DNA of 41,473 nt from Oleidesulfovibrio alaskensis DSM 16109 (GCF_000482745.1 NZ_AXWQ01000018.1:1-41473), one strand, 5' to 3'. Counted from the stretch's first letter, positions 17,401 through 25,506 are shown. Notes: generated by a model from the sequence alone, not told the origin. A program made the numbers and translations.

Positions 17401-17467
17401 CGCCGCTGATGCTGGTGAAAAATTCTTTTCCGCGCGAGACAATTTTTTCGTCTGGCATGGTTTCCAT
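14456..17467 (-). CDS. putA: Bifunctional proline dehydrogenase / L-glutamate-5-semialdehyde dehydrogenase
   Basis: 1003 aa. It oxidises proline to P5C and then P5C to glutamate, channelling the intermediate. The FAD-binding proline dehydrogenase barrel (about 100-440) includes GFLCIDMEALKYKEMTLELY, RLVKGAYWD (304-312), YCPYGELIPGMAYLVRRLLEN with Arg422/423, and HLSIVLQAYLRES. The aldehyde dehydrogenase domain (about 510-990) has SPWNFPF (Asn654), FTGSMEVG, IAEMGGKN (Glu758) and GQKCSACSR with catalytic Cys792. There is no N-terminal ribbon-helix-helix domain, so it is not the self-regulating type of PutA. GAGGAGG lies seven bases before the ATG at 17467; a second ATG three codons later is possible. 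It may let this organism use proline as a carbon or electron source. Confidence 0.95.
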   Translation of the reverse strand: METMPDEKIVSRGKEFFTSISGEAPSIFNKGWWTGKVMDWAMKNEDFKVQLFRFVDVFPYLNTSESLSRHIREYFAEGGDVPAVLKWGAGKAGIGGKLTAMLMEKTIRSNIENMGRQFIIGQNAKEAVKSIAKLRKDGFAFTVDLLGEATVNEEEADAYRDGYLEVLDALAREQDKWSPLKGPGPDTDTDWGCTPRVNVSIKPSALYSQAKPVDIEGSVQGIMKRLVPVYRKVVEMNGFLCIDMEALKYKEMTLELYRRLRSEPEFRHYPHLSIVLQAYLRESEKDLADLLHWARTEKLPIAIRLVKGAYWDAETVIAKQNGWDIPVWVHKPQSDMCFERMARTILENSDICYFACGSHNIRTIAATMETARQLGVPETRYEFQVLYGMAEPVRKGLLNVAGRVRLYCPYGELIPGMAYLVRRLLENTANESFLRQSFADGTDMERLLENPELTLQRELAARPAPVEPSGTGGIPPFRNDPMIDFTIPEQRAAFPRAIAEVRAAAGGTVPLFIGGKEVFTQDTMPTTNPADPDEKLADVCQAGIAEIDAAIEAAGRAFHIWRDVSPEDRANYLFKAADAARRSAYRLSAWQILEVGKQWDQAYHDVGEGIDFMEYYAREMLRLGRPRRMGRAPGEHNHLFYQPKGIAAVISPWNFPFAISIGMASAAIVTGNPVIYKPSGIAARIGYNLTEVFREAGLPDGVFNYCPGRSSVMGDYLVEHPAINMICFTGSMEVGLRIQEKAAVVQPGQHHCKRVIAEMGGKNAIIIDDDADLDEAVLQVIYSAFGFQGQKCSACSRVIVLDPIYDRFVKRLVEACNDLKIGPAEDPANYMGPLADASLQKNVGRYIEIAREEGTILVSRDDIPARGCYVPLTVVADITPDSRIAQEEIFGPVLGVMRASTFEEALEIANGTRFALTGGVFSRSPEHLEKARKEFRVGNLYLNKGSTGALVERQAFGGFKLSGVGSKTGGPDYLLQFMDPRVVTENTMRRGFTPIEEDDDWIV

Positions 17468-17524
17468 GCGGTCCTCCTCGGAAGCGGTAAGGTGTGAGTG
17501 ATTCGAGTGAACGGCTCTCCCGTC

Positions 17525-17546
17525 ATGCCGCGTTGCAACGCGGCAT
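17525..17546. promoter_or_regulatory. Perfect 22-bp palindrome in the putA leader (operator or orphan hairpin)
   Basis: ATGCCGCGTTG and CAACGCGGCAT form a perfect palindrome 58 bases upstream of the putA start. On the plus strand it is followed by TTTTTATT like a terminator, but no plus-strand gene precedes it. On the minus strand it lies in the likely 5' leader or promoter of putA, so an operator for a regulator of proline use is the simpler reading. This gap (17468-17815) holds otherwise only the pyrD terminator. Confidence 0.45.
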
Positions 17547-17687
17547 TTTTATTGATTTTGTGAAGTTGTACGTGTTCGCACTATTCAAGGCAAGTATGTT
17601 TGTACAAAAATGGTCAGTCGTTGCAGTTGGTGCGTGCCGTGCAACAGTTTGAAAACGTTCTGCCTTTCCTGCGCTCAGAGCCGGTGC

Positions 17688-17719
17688 AAAAAAAAGCCGG
17701 AAAGGAAATCCTTTCCGGC
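17688..17719 (-). terminator. Terminator of pyrKD
   Basis: An 11-bp stem, GCCGGAAAGGA (17696-17706) and TCCTTTCCGGC (17709-17719), leading on the minus strand into an eight-base T run (17688-17695). It lies about 100 bases past the pyrD stop. Confidence 0.88.
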
Positions 17720-17815
17720 CTGATGGCGGTGTTGTGCCGTGCCGCTGTGATAACATGCCGCAATGCCGCAGAATGAACGGCGTTCCGGGCTGCTTTCCGG
17801 TAGTTTTCCGAAAAC

Positions 17816-18742
17816 TTATCTGATGTCCAGCGAGCCTCTGAAGTCATCCCAGCTGGTGATGCCCAGCGTATCCACCAGCTGCTGCAGTTCATCCACCAGC
17901 CGGAAGGCGCAGTCGGGGCGCATGAAGTTGGCGGTGCCTATCTGTACGGCGTGTGCGCCCACCAGCATGAATTCCAGTATGTCTTCTGCCGTGGTGGCTC
18001 CGCCGATGCCGATGACCGGAATGCTGACAGAGCGGGCGGCCTGCCATACGCAGCGCAGGGCCACGGGTTTGATGGCAGGGCCGGAAAGTCCGCCGATGAC
18101 ATTGGCCAGCAGAGGCTTGCGGCTGCGGATGTCCACGGCCATGCCGCTCAGCGTGTTGATGCACGAAAGCATGTCCGCCCCGCTGTCTTCCACTGCACGG
18201 GCAATTTCGGCAATGTCGGTGACATTGGGCGACAGTTTGACGATGACGGGCTTGGTGCCGGAACGGCGTTTTACGGCGCCGGTCACCCGGGCGGCCTGTC
18301 TTGCATCCTGTCCGAAGAGTATGCCCCCTTCACTTACGTTGGGGCACGAGATGTTCACTTCAATGGCGGCAATGCCTTCTTCGGCGGCAAGTATGCCGGC
18401 CAGTTCGGCAAATTCGTCAGGGTCGCAGGCATACAGGTTGGCGATGACGGGTGTTTCCTGCCAGGGCAGCTGCGGCAGCTTCTGCGTGATGAAGTTTTCG
18501 ACGCCGGAGTTCTGCAGCCCCACGGCGTTCAGCATGCCGCATGCGGTTTCGGCGATGCGCGGCATGGGGTTGCCGGCACGGGCTTTAAGCGACAGACCTT
18601 TGACCACTATGCCGCCCAGACGGGCAAGGTCGCCGTAGGGGGCAAATTCGACACCGTAGCCGAATGTGCCGGAGGCCGTCATGACGGGGTTTTTCAGCTC
18701 AAGGCCGTGCAGGCCGCTGGGTATGGTGACATGCAAATCCAC
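17816..18742 (-). CDS. pyrD: Dihydroorotate dehydrogenase, catalytic subunit (class 1B)
   Basis: 308 aa. It oxidises dihydroorotate to orotate in pyrimidine synthesis using FMN and passes electrons to PyrK. The blocks KNPVMTASGTFGYG, ITQKLPQLPWQETPVIANLYACDP, VNISCPNVSEGG with the class 1 active-site Cys133, VTDIAEIARAVEDSGADMLSCINT and IGIGGATTAEDILEFMLVGAHAVQIGTANF are intact. The start is a GTG at 18742 with AGGAG eight bases upstream. It starts ten bases after the pyrK stop, so the pair is one transcript, the usual order for the NAD-linked heterotetramer. Confidence 0.96.
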   Translation of the reverse strand: MDLHVTIPSGLHGLELKNPVMTASGTFGYGVEFAPYGDLARLGGIVVKGLSLKARAGNPMPRIAETACGMLNAVGLQNSGVENFITQKLPQLPWQETPVIANLYACDPDEFAELAGILAAEEGIAAIEVNISCPNVSEGGILFGQDARQAARVTGAVKRRSGTKPVIVKLSPNVTDIAEIARAVEDSGADMLSCINTLSGMAVDIRSRKPLLANVIGGLSGPAIKPVALRCVWQAARSVSIPVIGIGGATTAEDILEFMLVGAHAVQIGTANFMRPDCAFRLVDELQQLVDTLGITSWDDFRGSLDIR

Positions 18743-18752
18743 GACAGCGCTC

Positions 18753-19571
18753 CTATGCTTTATCCAGGTCTACCTGATCGGCCCAGAAAACCGGACCGTT
18801 GTTGCAGACCTGCGCTTTGCCCGCCTGCGTGTGGTGCAGGTGGTGTTTTTCCGTCGTGCTGGTGACGCATCCCAGACATCCGCCCACGCCGCAGGCCATG
18901 CGGGTTTCCAGCGAAAGCTGGCAGCGCGCGCCGTATTGCAGGGCAAAACGCTGTACCGTGCGCAGAAACGGAGTGGGGCCGCAGGCCAGTACCAGCCCGT
19001 CCTGTTCCGCGTATTCGGCGATGCGTTTTTCCAGACGCTCGATGAATCGCAGCAGGTCGTCGGGGCATTCTTCCTGATGGTTGTCGGCCATGATTTTTTC
19101 GTTGATGCTTTCAAACGGATAGCATCCGAGAGGCATCCGGTGGCCGAATTCCATCCACAGGTTCCACGGTTTGGGGTGCGTGTGGGCATAACCGATAAAG
19201 GGAGCGATACCAATGCCGCCGGCCAGCATGAGCGTGGGCGTTTCAGGCTCCACCGCAAAGCTGTTGCCCAGAGGCCCCCAGACCACAACGGTGTCGCCCG
19301 CTTTCAGGTCTGCCAGTCTGCGGGTGCCGCGGCCCACTGCCTGAAAGAACAGAACCAGATCGCGGCTGCTGACGCGGCAGATGGAAAAGGGACGGGCCCA
19401 CAGCATGTCCAGCGCCCATCCCTGAGGGCGTATCATGACAAACTGGCCGGGTTTCCAGCTTTTCCAGCGGGGTTTTTCAAGGCGCAGAGCGTAAAACTGC
19501 GCATCTCCCGAAACCTGTCCGAAGGGGACAGTATCCAGCACCTTGAGTTCGGTGCATTGCTGTTCGCTCAT
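18753..19571 (-). CDS. pyrK: Dihydroorotate dehydrogenase electron-transfer subunit
   Basis: 272 aa. It has a ferredoxin-reductase-like FAD domain (YALRLEKP, RPFSIC, FFQAVGRGTRRLADLKAGD, about 25-105), an NAD-binding domain (LMLAGGIGIAPFIGYA) and a C-terminal [2Fe-2S] loop with MACGVGGCLGCVTS and a later Cys in AQVCNNGPVF (about 225-262). It moves electrons from PyrD to NAD+. Start 19571 (MSEQQCTELKV) has GAGGAAT about seven bases before it; the in-frame ATG at 19604 is less well placed. It is first in the pyrKD unit. Confidence 0.95.
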   Translation of the reverse strand: MSEQQCTELKVLDTVPFGQVSGDAQFYALRLEKPRWKSWKPGQFVMIRPQGWALDMLWARPFSICRVSSRDLVLFFQAVGRGTRRLADLKAGDTVVVWGPLGNSFAVEPETPTLMLAGGIGIAPFIGYAHTHPKPWNLWMEFGHRMPLGCYPFESINEKIMADNHQEECPDDLLRFIERLEKRIAEYAEQDGLVLACGPTPFLRTVQRFALQYGARCQLSLETRMACGVGGCLGCVTSTTEKHHLHHTQAGKAQVCNNGPVFWADQVDLDKA

Positions 19572-20057
19572 TTCAAATTCCTCGTATTTCTTAGCCGCGC
19601 GCACTTTGGCGCAGGCATGGCTCCCTATTGTCTAGGGCAGGAGGTTGAGCGGGTCAACACTATCTTGCCAAAGAGCGGCGATGGCGCGTTCTTCTGCGCG
19701 GCGGGCCGCGCAGAGTGGGCGGCAAAGGCAGGTAAGCGGAGATTTACATGCGGCGCGGCTGCAAACTCATAGTGTTTTCATCGGCGCATGACAAGAGGAA
19801 CCCGCCGGTGTTCCGATTTGCAGCGCTGCCGGATTTTTTTTGCGGGCGGCACCCCGTGGCGGAATCATTGCTGTTGCATCTGGGCCCGACTATGGTTAGA
19901 TGCAGGGTTGCAGGCGGAACTGTGCCGGGGTGCTGGTCTGTCTGCCGCGTGCCGTGTATCTGACGGAACTCCTTTCAGACATGGCCGTCCGGCTGCCTTG
20001 CCGCGCAGAGTGCGCTGGTGCGGCCGTATTCCTTCCGCCCCGCAACGGAATCTGATC
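19572..20057. other. Long divergent intergenic region between pyrK and the U32 gene
   Basis: 486 bases without a supported gene. A few weak open frames exist but have no ribosome sites or family similarity. It contains the candidate pyrKD promoter listed separately and presumably the promoter of the U32 gene. I saw no riboswitch, terminator-like hairpin or repeat. Confidence 0.4.
19629..19657 (-). promoter_or_regulatory. Possible pyrKD promoter
   Basis: On the minus strand, TTGACC (19657-19652), a 17-base spacer, and TAGACA (19634-19629), about 58 bases before the pyrK start. The -35 fits well but the -10 only in three of six bases. Confidence 0.35.
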
Positions 20058-22034
20058 ATGAAAAAATTACCCGAAATACTTGCCCCTGCAGGCGATACGC
20101 AGTCTTTTCTTGCGGCACTGGCCGCCGGCGCCGACGCCGTGTACGTGGGCATGAAGCATTTTTCCGCCCGTATGCAGGCCGACAACTTTTCCGTCAAGGA
20201 ACTGGCCCGCATGGTTGAACTGGCAAGGCGCGAAGACCGCAAAGTTTACATAGCGCTCAACTCCATGCTTAAACCGACCGACCCTGCCGCGGCGGGACGG
20301 CTCATACGGCGGCTTGCGCGCGGTGTGCAGCCCCATGCGCTTATCATGCAGGACCTCGGCGCCGTGGAGATGGCCAGACAGGCGGGATTTGAAGGTGAAA
20401 TTCACCTTTCGACACTGGCCAACATAACGCACCCTGCAGCGTTGCACGCTGCCCGCCGCATGGGGGCGGACCGTGTCATTCTGCCGCGCGAGCTGGATAT
20501 AGACGAGGTGCGCCAGTGTAACGACGCCTGTCCCGAAGGGCTTGATCTGGAGCTTTTTGTGCACGGGGCCCTGTGCTACTGCGTTTCGGGCCGCTGCTAC
20601 TGGTCCAGTTACATGGGGGGCAAGTCGGGGCTTCGGGGACGCTGTGTGCAGCCCTGCCGCCGTGTGTACAAGCAGAAGAGCCGCGAGGGGCGGTATTTCT
20701 CGTGCCTCGACCTCTCGCTGGACGTGCTGGCCCGCAACCTGCTGGACATGGAAAATCTGTCGTCGTGGAAGATAGAAGGGCGCAAGAAAGGCCCCCACTA
20801 TGTTTTTTACACTGTCACGGCATACCGCATGCTGCGCGACAATCCGGGCGATCCTTCGGTACGCAAGCAGGCAGAAGACCTGCTGAAGCAGGCGCTCAGC
20901 CGTCCCACTACCCATGCCCGTTTTCTGCCGCAGCGCCAGCATCCGGTGACGGCCCCCAACGATTCGACCAGTTCCGGCATGCTTGTGGGCAAACTGGCGC
21001 GCGATAAAAAGGGTGCGCTGGAGTTCAAGCCCCGTATGGAGCTGCAGCCGCAGGACTTTCTGCGTGTCGGGTTCGAGGATGATCCGTGGCACCGCACTGT
21101 GCGCGTGACCCGCAGAGTGCCCAAGGGCGGGGCATTTACTCTGCCCCATGCCAAGGGGCGGCCGCCCGCGGCGGGAACTCCCGTATTTCTGATCGACCGG
21201 CGCGAGAAAGACCTTGTGGACCTGCTGCGCCGCTGGGAAGGCCGTCTGGCCGACGTGCGCGGCGGCAGCGAGACCTCCGTGGATTTCGAACCGGTGCTGC
21301 CGGCACGTCTGGACAAGCCGGGCAAAGGGTTTACCGTGCTGCTGCACGGCAGTATTCCCAAAGGCAGGCGCGGCGGACGCGAAGGCGGCGTGGTGGACGG
21401 ACTGTGGCTGTCTCCCCGCACAGCCGAAGTGTCGCGGACGCTGGTCTCACGGTATTCGTGGTGGCTGCCGCCCGTGATCTGGCCCAACGAGGAAGACCAG
21501 TGGAAACGCCTTATCACGCAGGTGCTGCGCAACGGCGCCCGTCATTTTGTACTGGGAGCCCCGTGGCAGATGGAGCTTTTTCCGGAAAATGCCAAAATAG
21601 CGCCTGTGGCCGGTCCTTTCTGCAACGTGGCCAACCCCGCCGCTCTGGCCGTGCTGGAGCGCATGGGGTTCCGCGGGGCCATAGTCAGCCCCGAGCTGTC
21701 GGGCGAAGAAGTGCTTTCTCTGCCGTCCATGAGTCCCCTGCCCCTCGGGGTGGTGCTTTCGGGCTACTGGCCCATGGGGGTCACGCGTAATCCGCTGCAG
21801 CCGCTCAAACAGGGCGAACCCTTCCTCAGTCCCAAGCGTGAACCTTTCTGGGCGCGCCGCTACGGGCAGAATACGTGGATTTTCCCGGGGTGGCCGCTGG
21901 ATATCACCGCTCATCAGGATGAACTGAAGGCAGCGGGGTATACGATCTTTGTTCATATGAAAGAGCAGCCGCCGCGCGAAGTGCCTGAGCCGTCGCGCAG
22001 CAGTTCCTTCAACTGGGATCTGACGCTGCTTTGA
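20058..22034 (+). CDS. Peptidase U32-family protein, RlhA/TrhP-like RNA hydroxylation candidate
   Basis: 658 aa. The N-terminal U32 barrel opens PEILAPAGDTQSFLAALAAGADAVYVGMKHFSAR. The family signature FVHGALCYCVSGRCYWSSYMGG (168-188), KSGLRGRCVQPCRR follows, with cysteines 173, 180, 196 and 200 suited to hold an iron-sulfur cluster. A C-terminal half of another 350 residues includes a beta-barrel region (FLRVGFEDDPWHRTVRVTRRV) and a second barrel-like part. The size, about 650 aa, is that of E. coli RlhA, which makes 5-hydroxycytidine in 23S rRNA, rather than the shorter TrhP or UbiU/V. U32 proteins are usually not proteases despite the name. The start at ATG 20058 has a weak ACGGAA upstream. 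Specific substrate is inferred. Confidence 0.85.
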   Translation: MKKLPEILAPAGDTQSFLAALAAGADAVYVGMKHFSARMQADNFSVKELARMVELARREDRKVYIALNSMLKPTDPAAAGRLIRRLARGVQPHALIMQDLGAVEMARQAGFEGEIHLSTLANITHPAALHAARRMGADRVILPRELDIDEVRQCNDACPEGLDLELFVHGALCYCVSGRCYWSSYMGGKSGLRGRCVQPCRRVYKQKSREGRYFSCLDLSLDVLARNLLDMENLSSWKIEGRKKGPHYVFYTVTAYRMLRDNPGDPSVRKQAEDLLKQALSRPTTHARFLPQRQHPVTAPNDSTSSGMLVGKLARDKKGALEFKPRMELQPQDFLRVGFEDDPWHRTVRVTRRVPKGGAFTLPHAKGRPPAAGTPVFLIDRREKDLVDLLRRWEGRLADVRGGSETSVDFEPVLPARLDKPGKGFTVLLHGSIPKGRRGGREGGVVDGLWLSPRTAEVSRTLVSRYSWWLPPVIWPNEEDQWKRLITQVLRNGARHFVLGAPWQMELFPENAKIAPVAGPFCNVANPAALAVLERMGFRGAIVSPELSGEEVLSLPSMSPLPLGVVLSGYWPMGVTRNPLQPLKQGEPFLSPKREPFWARRYGQNTWIFPGWPLDITAHQDELKAAGYTIFVHMKEQPPREVPEPSRSSSFNWDLTLL

Positions 22035-22044
22035 TGCGTACAGC

Positions 22045-22076
22045 AAAGACCGGACGGGTATCCGTCCGGTCTTTTT
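22045..22076 (+). terminator. Terminator of the U32 gene
   Basis: A 13-bp stem, AAAGACCGGACGG and CCGTCCGGTCTTT, with a four-base loop and a run of T. It begins ten bases past the stop codon. In the other direction the T run is only three, so it may serve the converging gene weakly. Confidence 0.9.
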
Positions 22077-22145
22077 GTATGCAGAGTCCGCAGCGTGTCT
22101 TTGCAGCCGGTACGGGCCGGCAGCGGGACAGGTATAAACCTGCAT

Positions 22146-23051
22146 TCAGCGCCACAGTCTGGTGAAGCATTCTTCCACGGCATTTCTGCTGCGCAGTCCG
22201 GAAAGCCAGTGTACGGGTATCCAGTCCTGCCCGTGGCGCGCCCCCAGCAGCATGCCCAGAGCAAGACCTCTGGCACAGGAATCCCCGCCGCCCATGACAT
22301 TTTCCACCAGCGCTTCGGCCGGTGCGTTTTCATACCGGACGGCCAGATGCACCACGCTCATGAACGCGCCCTTCATGCCGCATGCCTGCCCGAAGCGTGA
22401 TACCGCTTCGCATCCTTCCAGAGCGGCGTGCATGTCGGCAAATGCCAGCCAGTCCTGTGCGGGCAGCTGCGCATAATCAGCCCCGGCAGCCGTGGCGAGC
22501 GCCTGCGGAACGTTCTGCCCCTGCAGCAGGGCGTGTGCGGCGCGCGCCATAAATTCCGCACCGTCGGCAACCAGCACGGAGCCGTGAGTCATCAGGCATT
22601 GTGCGCGGGCGGCAGCCGCCAGTCTGTCCTCATGGTCTCCCAGTACGGCAAGCAGAGGTGCGACCCGTGACGCGCCGGAAAAATCGGAAGTCACGGCGCC
22701 GGTTTTGTCCGGAGGCAGTCCTTCTGTAAACCGTGTCAGCGCATCGCGCGATGCCCTGTCCATATACCCGTTGTAATGCACCATCATCTGCTGCCATCTG
22801 GCGGCAAAACGTGCCAGCGAAAAATCGCCGGTTTCCGCCACAGCTTCAAGCAGCAGCAGGGTCTGGTCGCCGTAGTGCGACAGGTCGCCCGCTTCTTTGC
22901 CCGCATGGTGGGTGTTCAGGCGCGGGGCAAGCAGTCTGTCCACTCTGCCCAGTTCGCGCGTAATGCGTTCCCGGTCATATTCCCAGTGTGCGCCCAGCGC
23001 CAGCGAATCAGCCACAAATGAGGCCAGAATGGCCGAACGGATTTTGCTCAT
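22146..23051 (-). CDS. ADP-ribosylglycohydrolase (DraG/ARH)-family protein with incomplete metal motifs
   Basis: 301 aa. It starts MSKIRSAILASFVADSLALGAHWEYD, the typical all-helical ARH opening. Two metal-binding blocks are recognisable but changed. YGDQTLLLLEAV (60-71) stands where active enzymes have a TDDT pattern, with one Asp replaced by Gln. GGGDSCARGLALGMLLGARHG (254-274) stands for GGDTDT, lacking the last Asp. The family cleaves ADP-ribose from proteins or related targets using two divalent metals; here activity may be lost or altered. AAGGAGG lies six bases before the ATG. The gene stands alone between terminators. Confidence 0.8.
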   Translation of the reverse strand: MSKIRSAILASFVADSLALGAHWEYDRERITRELGRVDRLLAPRLNTHHAGKEAGDLSHYGDQTLLLLEAVAETGDFSLARFAARWQQMMVHYNGYMDRASRDALTRFTEGLPPDKTGAVTSDFSGASRVAPLLAVLGDHEDRLAAAARAQCLMTHGSVLVADGAEFMARAAHALLQGQNVPQALATAAGADYAQLPAQDWLAFADMHAALEGCEAVSRFGQACGMKGAFMSVVHLAVRYENAPAEALVENVMGGGDSCARGLALGMLLGARHGQDWIPVHWLSGLRSRNAVEECFTRLWR

Positions 23052-23145
23052 ACAGCCCTCCTTGGTCAGAGCCGGTCTGTATTTTTACCTACGGTAAGCC
23101 AACAGACAGGCTTTGGCTATGTGCAGAAGGCGTAACTGCGGCAAT

Positions 23146-23175
23146 AAAAAAGGCGGCACCCCGCAGGGTGCCGCC
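23146..23175 (-). terminator. Terminator of the gene at 23203
   Basis: A perfect 10-bp stem (GGCGGCACCC, 23152-23161, with GGGTGCCGCC, 23166-23175), CGCA loop, and a six-base T run on the minus strand. Confidence 0.9.
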
Positions 23176-23202
23176 GGAAAGACGCAAAAAACCGTCAGAA
23201 AG

Positions 23203-23700
23203 CTACTGCACAGTACAGGTTTCCTTGGCTGAACGCACGAGGGTGTCTTTCATTTCAGCCACATAGTCTTTTACTTTGTCAGACTTTTTCCATTCCTCGA
23301 ACATGCTTTTCCATGTGCTGAATTCCATGAAGGATTTGTCCAGCTGCTCTTCGTGCGACTGCACCCAGATGTTAAAGAGCTGCATTTCCAGCTGGAAGAC
23401 GGAGCTGTCAAAAACTCGCGCCGCCAGATCATTGCGCATGGTGCGGCCTTCCAGACTGGTGGCCACAAAGGTGCAGACGGCGTTGCGCGACGATTCAAAG
23501 GTGATTTCTTTATTGTTCAGAAGCTCCAGCATGCCGGCCAGATGAGCATAATCCTTGGTGATATGCTCTTCCGCCTGTTCCGGAACACGGATAAGCAGAG
23601 CGGAATCTTCTTCTTCGTTGATAAAATAAAAGCGAAGCCAGTTTTCAAACATCATGACTTCGACAATCTGGTTAAGGGCCTTGCCGAATTCCGTGGACAT
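23203..23700 (-). CDS. Conserved hypothetical cytosolic protein
   Basis: 165 aa, not recognised by motif. It has no signal peptide and no TM segment. It is rich in Glu, Lys and aromatic residues and predicted largely helical (for example LAARVFDSSVFQLEMQLFNIWVQ and FSTWKSMFEEWKKSDKVKDYVAEMK). There are cysteines at C88 or so (NAVCTFVATS) and near the C terminus (KETCTVQ), no obvious cluster motif. A strong GAGGAG seven bases before ATG 23700 and a dedicated terminator show it is a real, separately transcribed gene. It could be a lineage-specific family of Desulfovibrio. Function unknown. Confidence 0.7.
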   Translation of the reverse strand: MSTEFGKALNQIVEVMMFENWLRFYFINEEEDSALLIRVPEQAEEHITKDYAHLAGMLELLNNKEITFESSRNAVCTFVATSLEGRTMRNDLAARVFDSSVFQLEMQLFNIWVQSHEEQLDKSFMEFSTWKSMFEEWKKSDKVKDYVAEMKDTLVRSAKETCTVQ

Positions 23701-24077
23701 GAGAACTCCTCGATTCCTGATCTGGCGCGGATTGCGCGTGTGCAGACTATGGACACTCAGCAGGGCGGCGTCAAGTCCAAAATTTCACAAAGTCCGCAGA
23801 GCCTGCAGTGCAGTGTTCCGCCGGCGGATACGGCGCCGCCGTCACCCGGCACGGAAAGCCGCAAACACGGAAGAATGCGATATAACGTACCCCGCGGACT
23901 TGGACAACTGCCCGGCTTTTGCTATGAATAGTGCTTGCATGTGAGTCGGCTTTGCGGTAATGGGCTTCTCCCTTGCGGCCTTTGCAGGGGATTCCCGCCG
24001 CGGTCGCCCGCAATCACATGGCAGGCCTGCCGGTCTGCTGCATACGCGCAAGGCTCTGCCTCGCACCGGAAAATATC
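23701..24077. other. Divergent intergenic region before der, with a possible der promoter
   Basis: 377 bases with no supported gene. TTGGAC (23900-23905), a 17-base spacer and TATGAA (23923-23928) form a plausible promoter for der on the plus strand, roughly 150 bases before its start, four of six matches in the -10. Nothing else structured was seen. Confidence 0.35.
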
Positions 24078-25445
24078 ATGTTACCCAAGATAGCTCTCAT
24101 CGGTCGCCCCAACGTGGGCAAATCCACCCTTTTCAACAGGCTGATCCGCAGCAACAGAGCCATAACCCATGACCGTCCCGGAGTAACCCGTGACCGCATG
24201 GAAGGCTATGTGAAAGTGGGAGACCGGAAGTTCATCATTATTGACACCGGCGGCATAACGCTGGACGAACACGCTGCCGTGGCGGAAGGGCCGGACGAAC
24301 TGCGCGGGTTCGAGGCGGAGATTCTGCGCCAGACGGAAGAGGCCATTGCCGATTCCGTGGCCTTGTGCCTGGTTGTGGACGGACGCGAGGGGCTGACTCC
24401 CTTTGACGAAAGTCTGGCCGCGTATGTGCGCAAATCGGGCAAGCCCGTGCTGCTGGCCGTCAACAAGGTGGACGGCGAAGAAATGGCCGACCTGTACATG
24501 GCCGAATTCCATACGCTGGGCTTTCCGGTCATCCCGCTTTCCGGCGCTCACGGATTCAATGTGCGGGAATTCAGCGGCGAGTTGTTTGATCTGCTGCCTC
24601 CCGAAGACGAAGACGCCCCGCAGGAAGAAGAGGAACGCCCCCTCAAACTGGCCATGCTGGGCCGCCCCAATGCGGGCAAGTCTTCGCTGGTCAACGCCCT
24701 GAGCGGCAGCCGCCGCATGATTGTTTCCGATGTGGCGGGCACCACCCGCGACAGCGTGGATATTGCCGTGGAACTGGGCGGCAGGCGCTATGTTTTTGTG
24801 GATACGGCCGGAGTGCGCCGTCGGGCAAAGATTCAGGACCCTGTGGAACGGTACAGCGTCAACTCTTCGCTCAAGTCGACAACCAAGGCCGATGTGACGC
24901 TGGTGGTGCTGGATGCGGTGGAAGGTCTGACACAGCAGGACAAGCGTCTCATTGATCTGCTGGACGAGCGCAAGACGCCGTTCATGCTGGTGATCAACAA
25001 AATTGACCTTGTGCCCCGGGATGGCCTGACCGCGTTGAAGCGTCTGTACGATGATGCCCTGACATTCTGCAAGCATGTGCCCATCATGTACATTTCTGCG
25101 CGCAGCGGCCGCGGAGTGGACAAGCTGCTGCCCATGGCCCGTAAAATTAACAAGGAATGTTATGTGCGCGTGGGTACGGGGCTGCTGAACCGGACACTTA
25201 CGGAAGCCGTCACCCGTCACCAGCCGCCGGTGGTCAAACGGGTGCGTCCCAAATTCTTTTATCTGACACAGGCGGAAACCAACCCGCCGACGTTTGTGTT
25301 TTTTGTCAACGACCATGAGCGTATTCAGGAGTCGTATGCGCGGTATCTGGAAAAATTCATGCGGAAACGGTTTGAAATCGAGCATGCCCCCATGCGGGTG
25401 CGTTTCCGGTCGAGCCACACCAAAAACCGTGACAGAAAAAAATAG
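24078..25445 (+). CDS. der: Double-GTPase ribosome assembly factor Der (EngA)
   Basis: 455 aa. Two GTPase domains: GRPNVGKST (9-17) with DTGG and NKVD, and GRPNAGKSS (195-203) with DTAG and NKID. A KH-like C-terminal domain (about 370-455) ends FRSSHTKNRDRKK. It is needed for maturation of the 50S subunit. A Glu/Asp-rich acidic linker (PPEDEDAPQEEEER) joins the domains. The start ATG 24078 (MLPKIALIGRP) matches the usual start of the family; the frame is open upstream to 23973. Ribosome site is weak (GGAAAAT). Monocistronic with a strong terminator. Confidence 0.96.
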   Translation: MLPKIALIGRPNVGKSTLFNRLIRSNRAITHDRPGVTRDRMEGYVKVGDRKFIIIDTGGITLDEHAAVAEGPDELRGFEAEILRQTEEAIADSVALCLVVDGREGLTPFDESLAAYVRKSGKPVLLAVNKVDGEEMADLYMAEFHTLGFPVIPLSGAHGFNVREFSGELFDLLPPEDEDAPQEEEERPLKLAMLGRPNAGKSSLVNALSGSRRMIVSDVAGTTRDSVDIAVELGGRRYVFVDTAGVRRRAKIQDPVERYSVNSSLKSTTKADVTLVVLDAVEGLTQQDKRLIDLLDERKTPFMLVINKIDLVPRDGLTALKRLYDDALTFCKHVPIMYISARSGRGVDKLLPMARKINKECYVRVGTGLLNRTLTEAVTRHQPPVVKRVRPKFFYLTQAETNPPTFVFFVNDHERIQESYARYLEKFMRKRFEIEHAPMRVRFRSSHTKNRDRKK

Positions 25446-25469
25446 GCACTCTGCCCTGCCCGTATACTG

Positions 25470-25506
25470 AACGGCGCCGGATTCCACAGGAATCCGGCGC
25501 CGTTTT
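25470..25506 (+). terminator. Terminator of der
   Basis: A perfect 16-bp stem (AACGGCGCCGGATTCC and GGAATCCGGCGCCGTT, loop ACA) followed by TTT. A second hairpin, ATGCCGCC...GGCGGCAT (25524-25544), follows without a T run and lies between the convergent genes. Confidence 0.9.

Noticed and set aside
17258..17501. Plus-strand frames opposite putA and other shadow frames
   Set aside because: They lie wholly within strong minus-strand genes with clear domain support.
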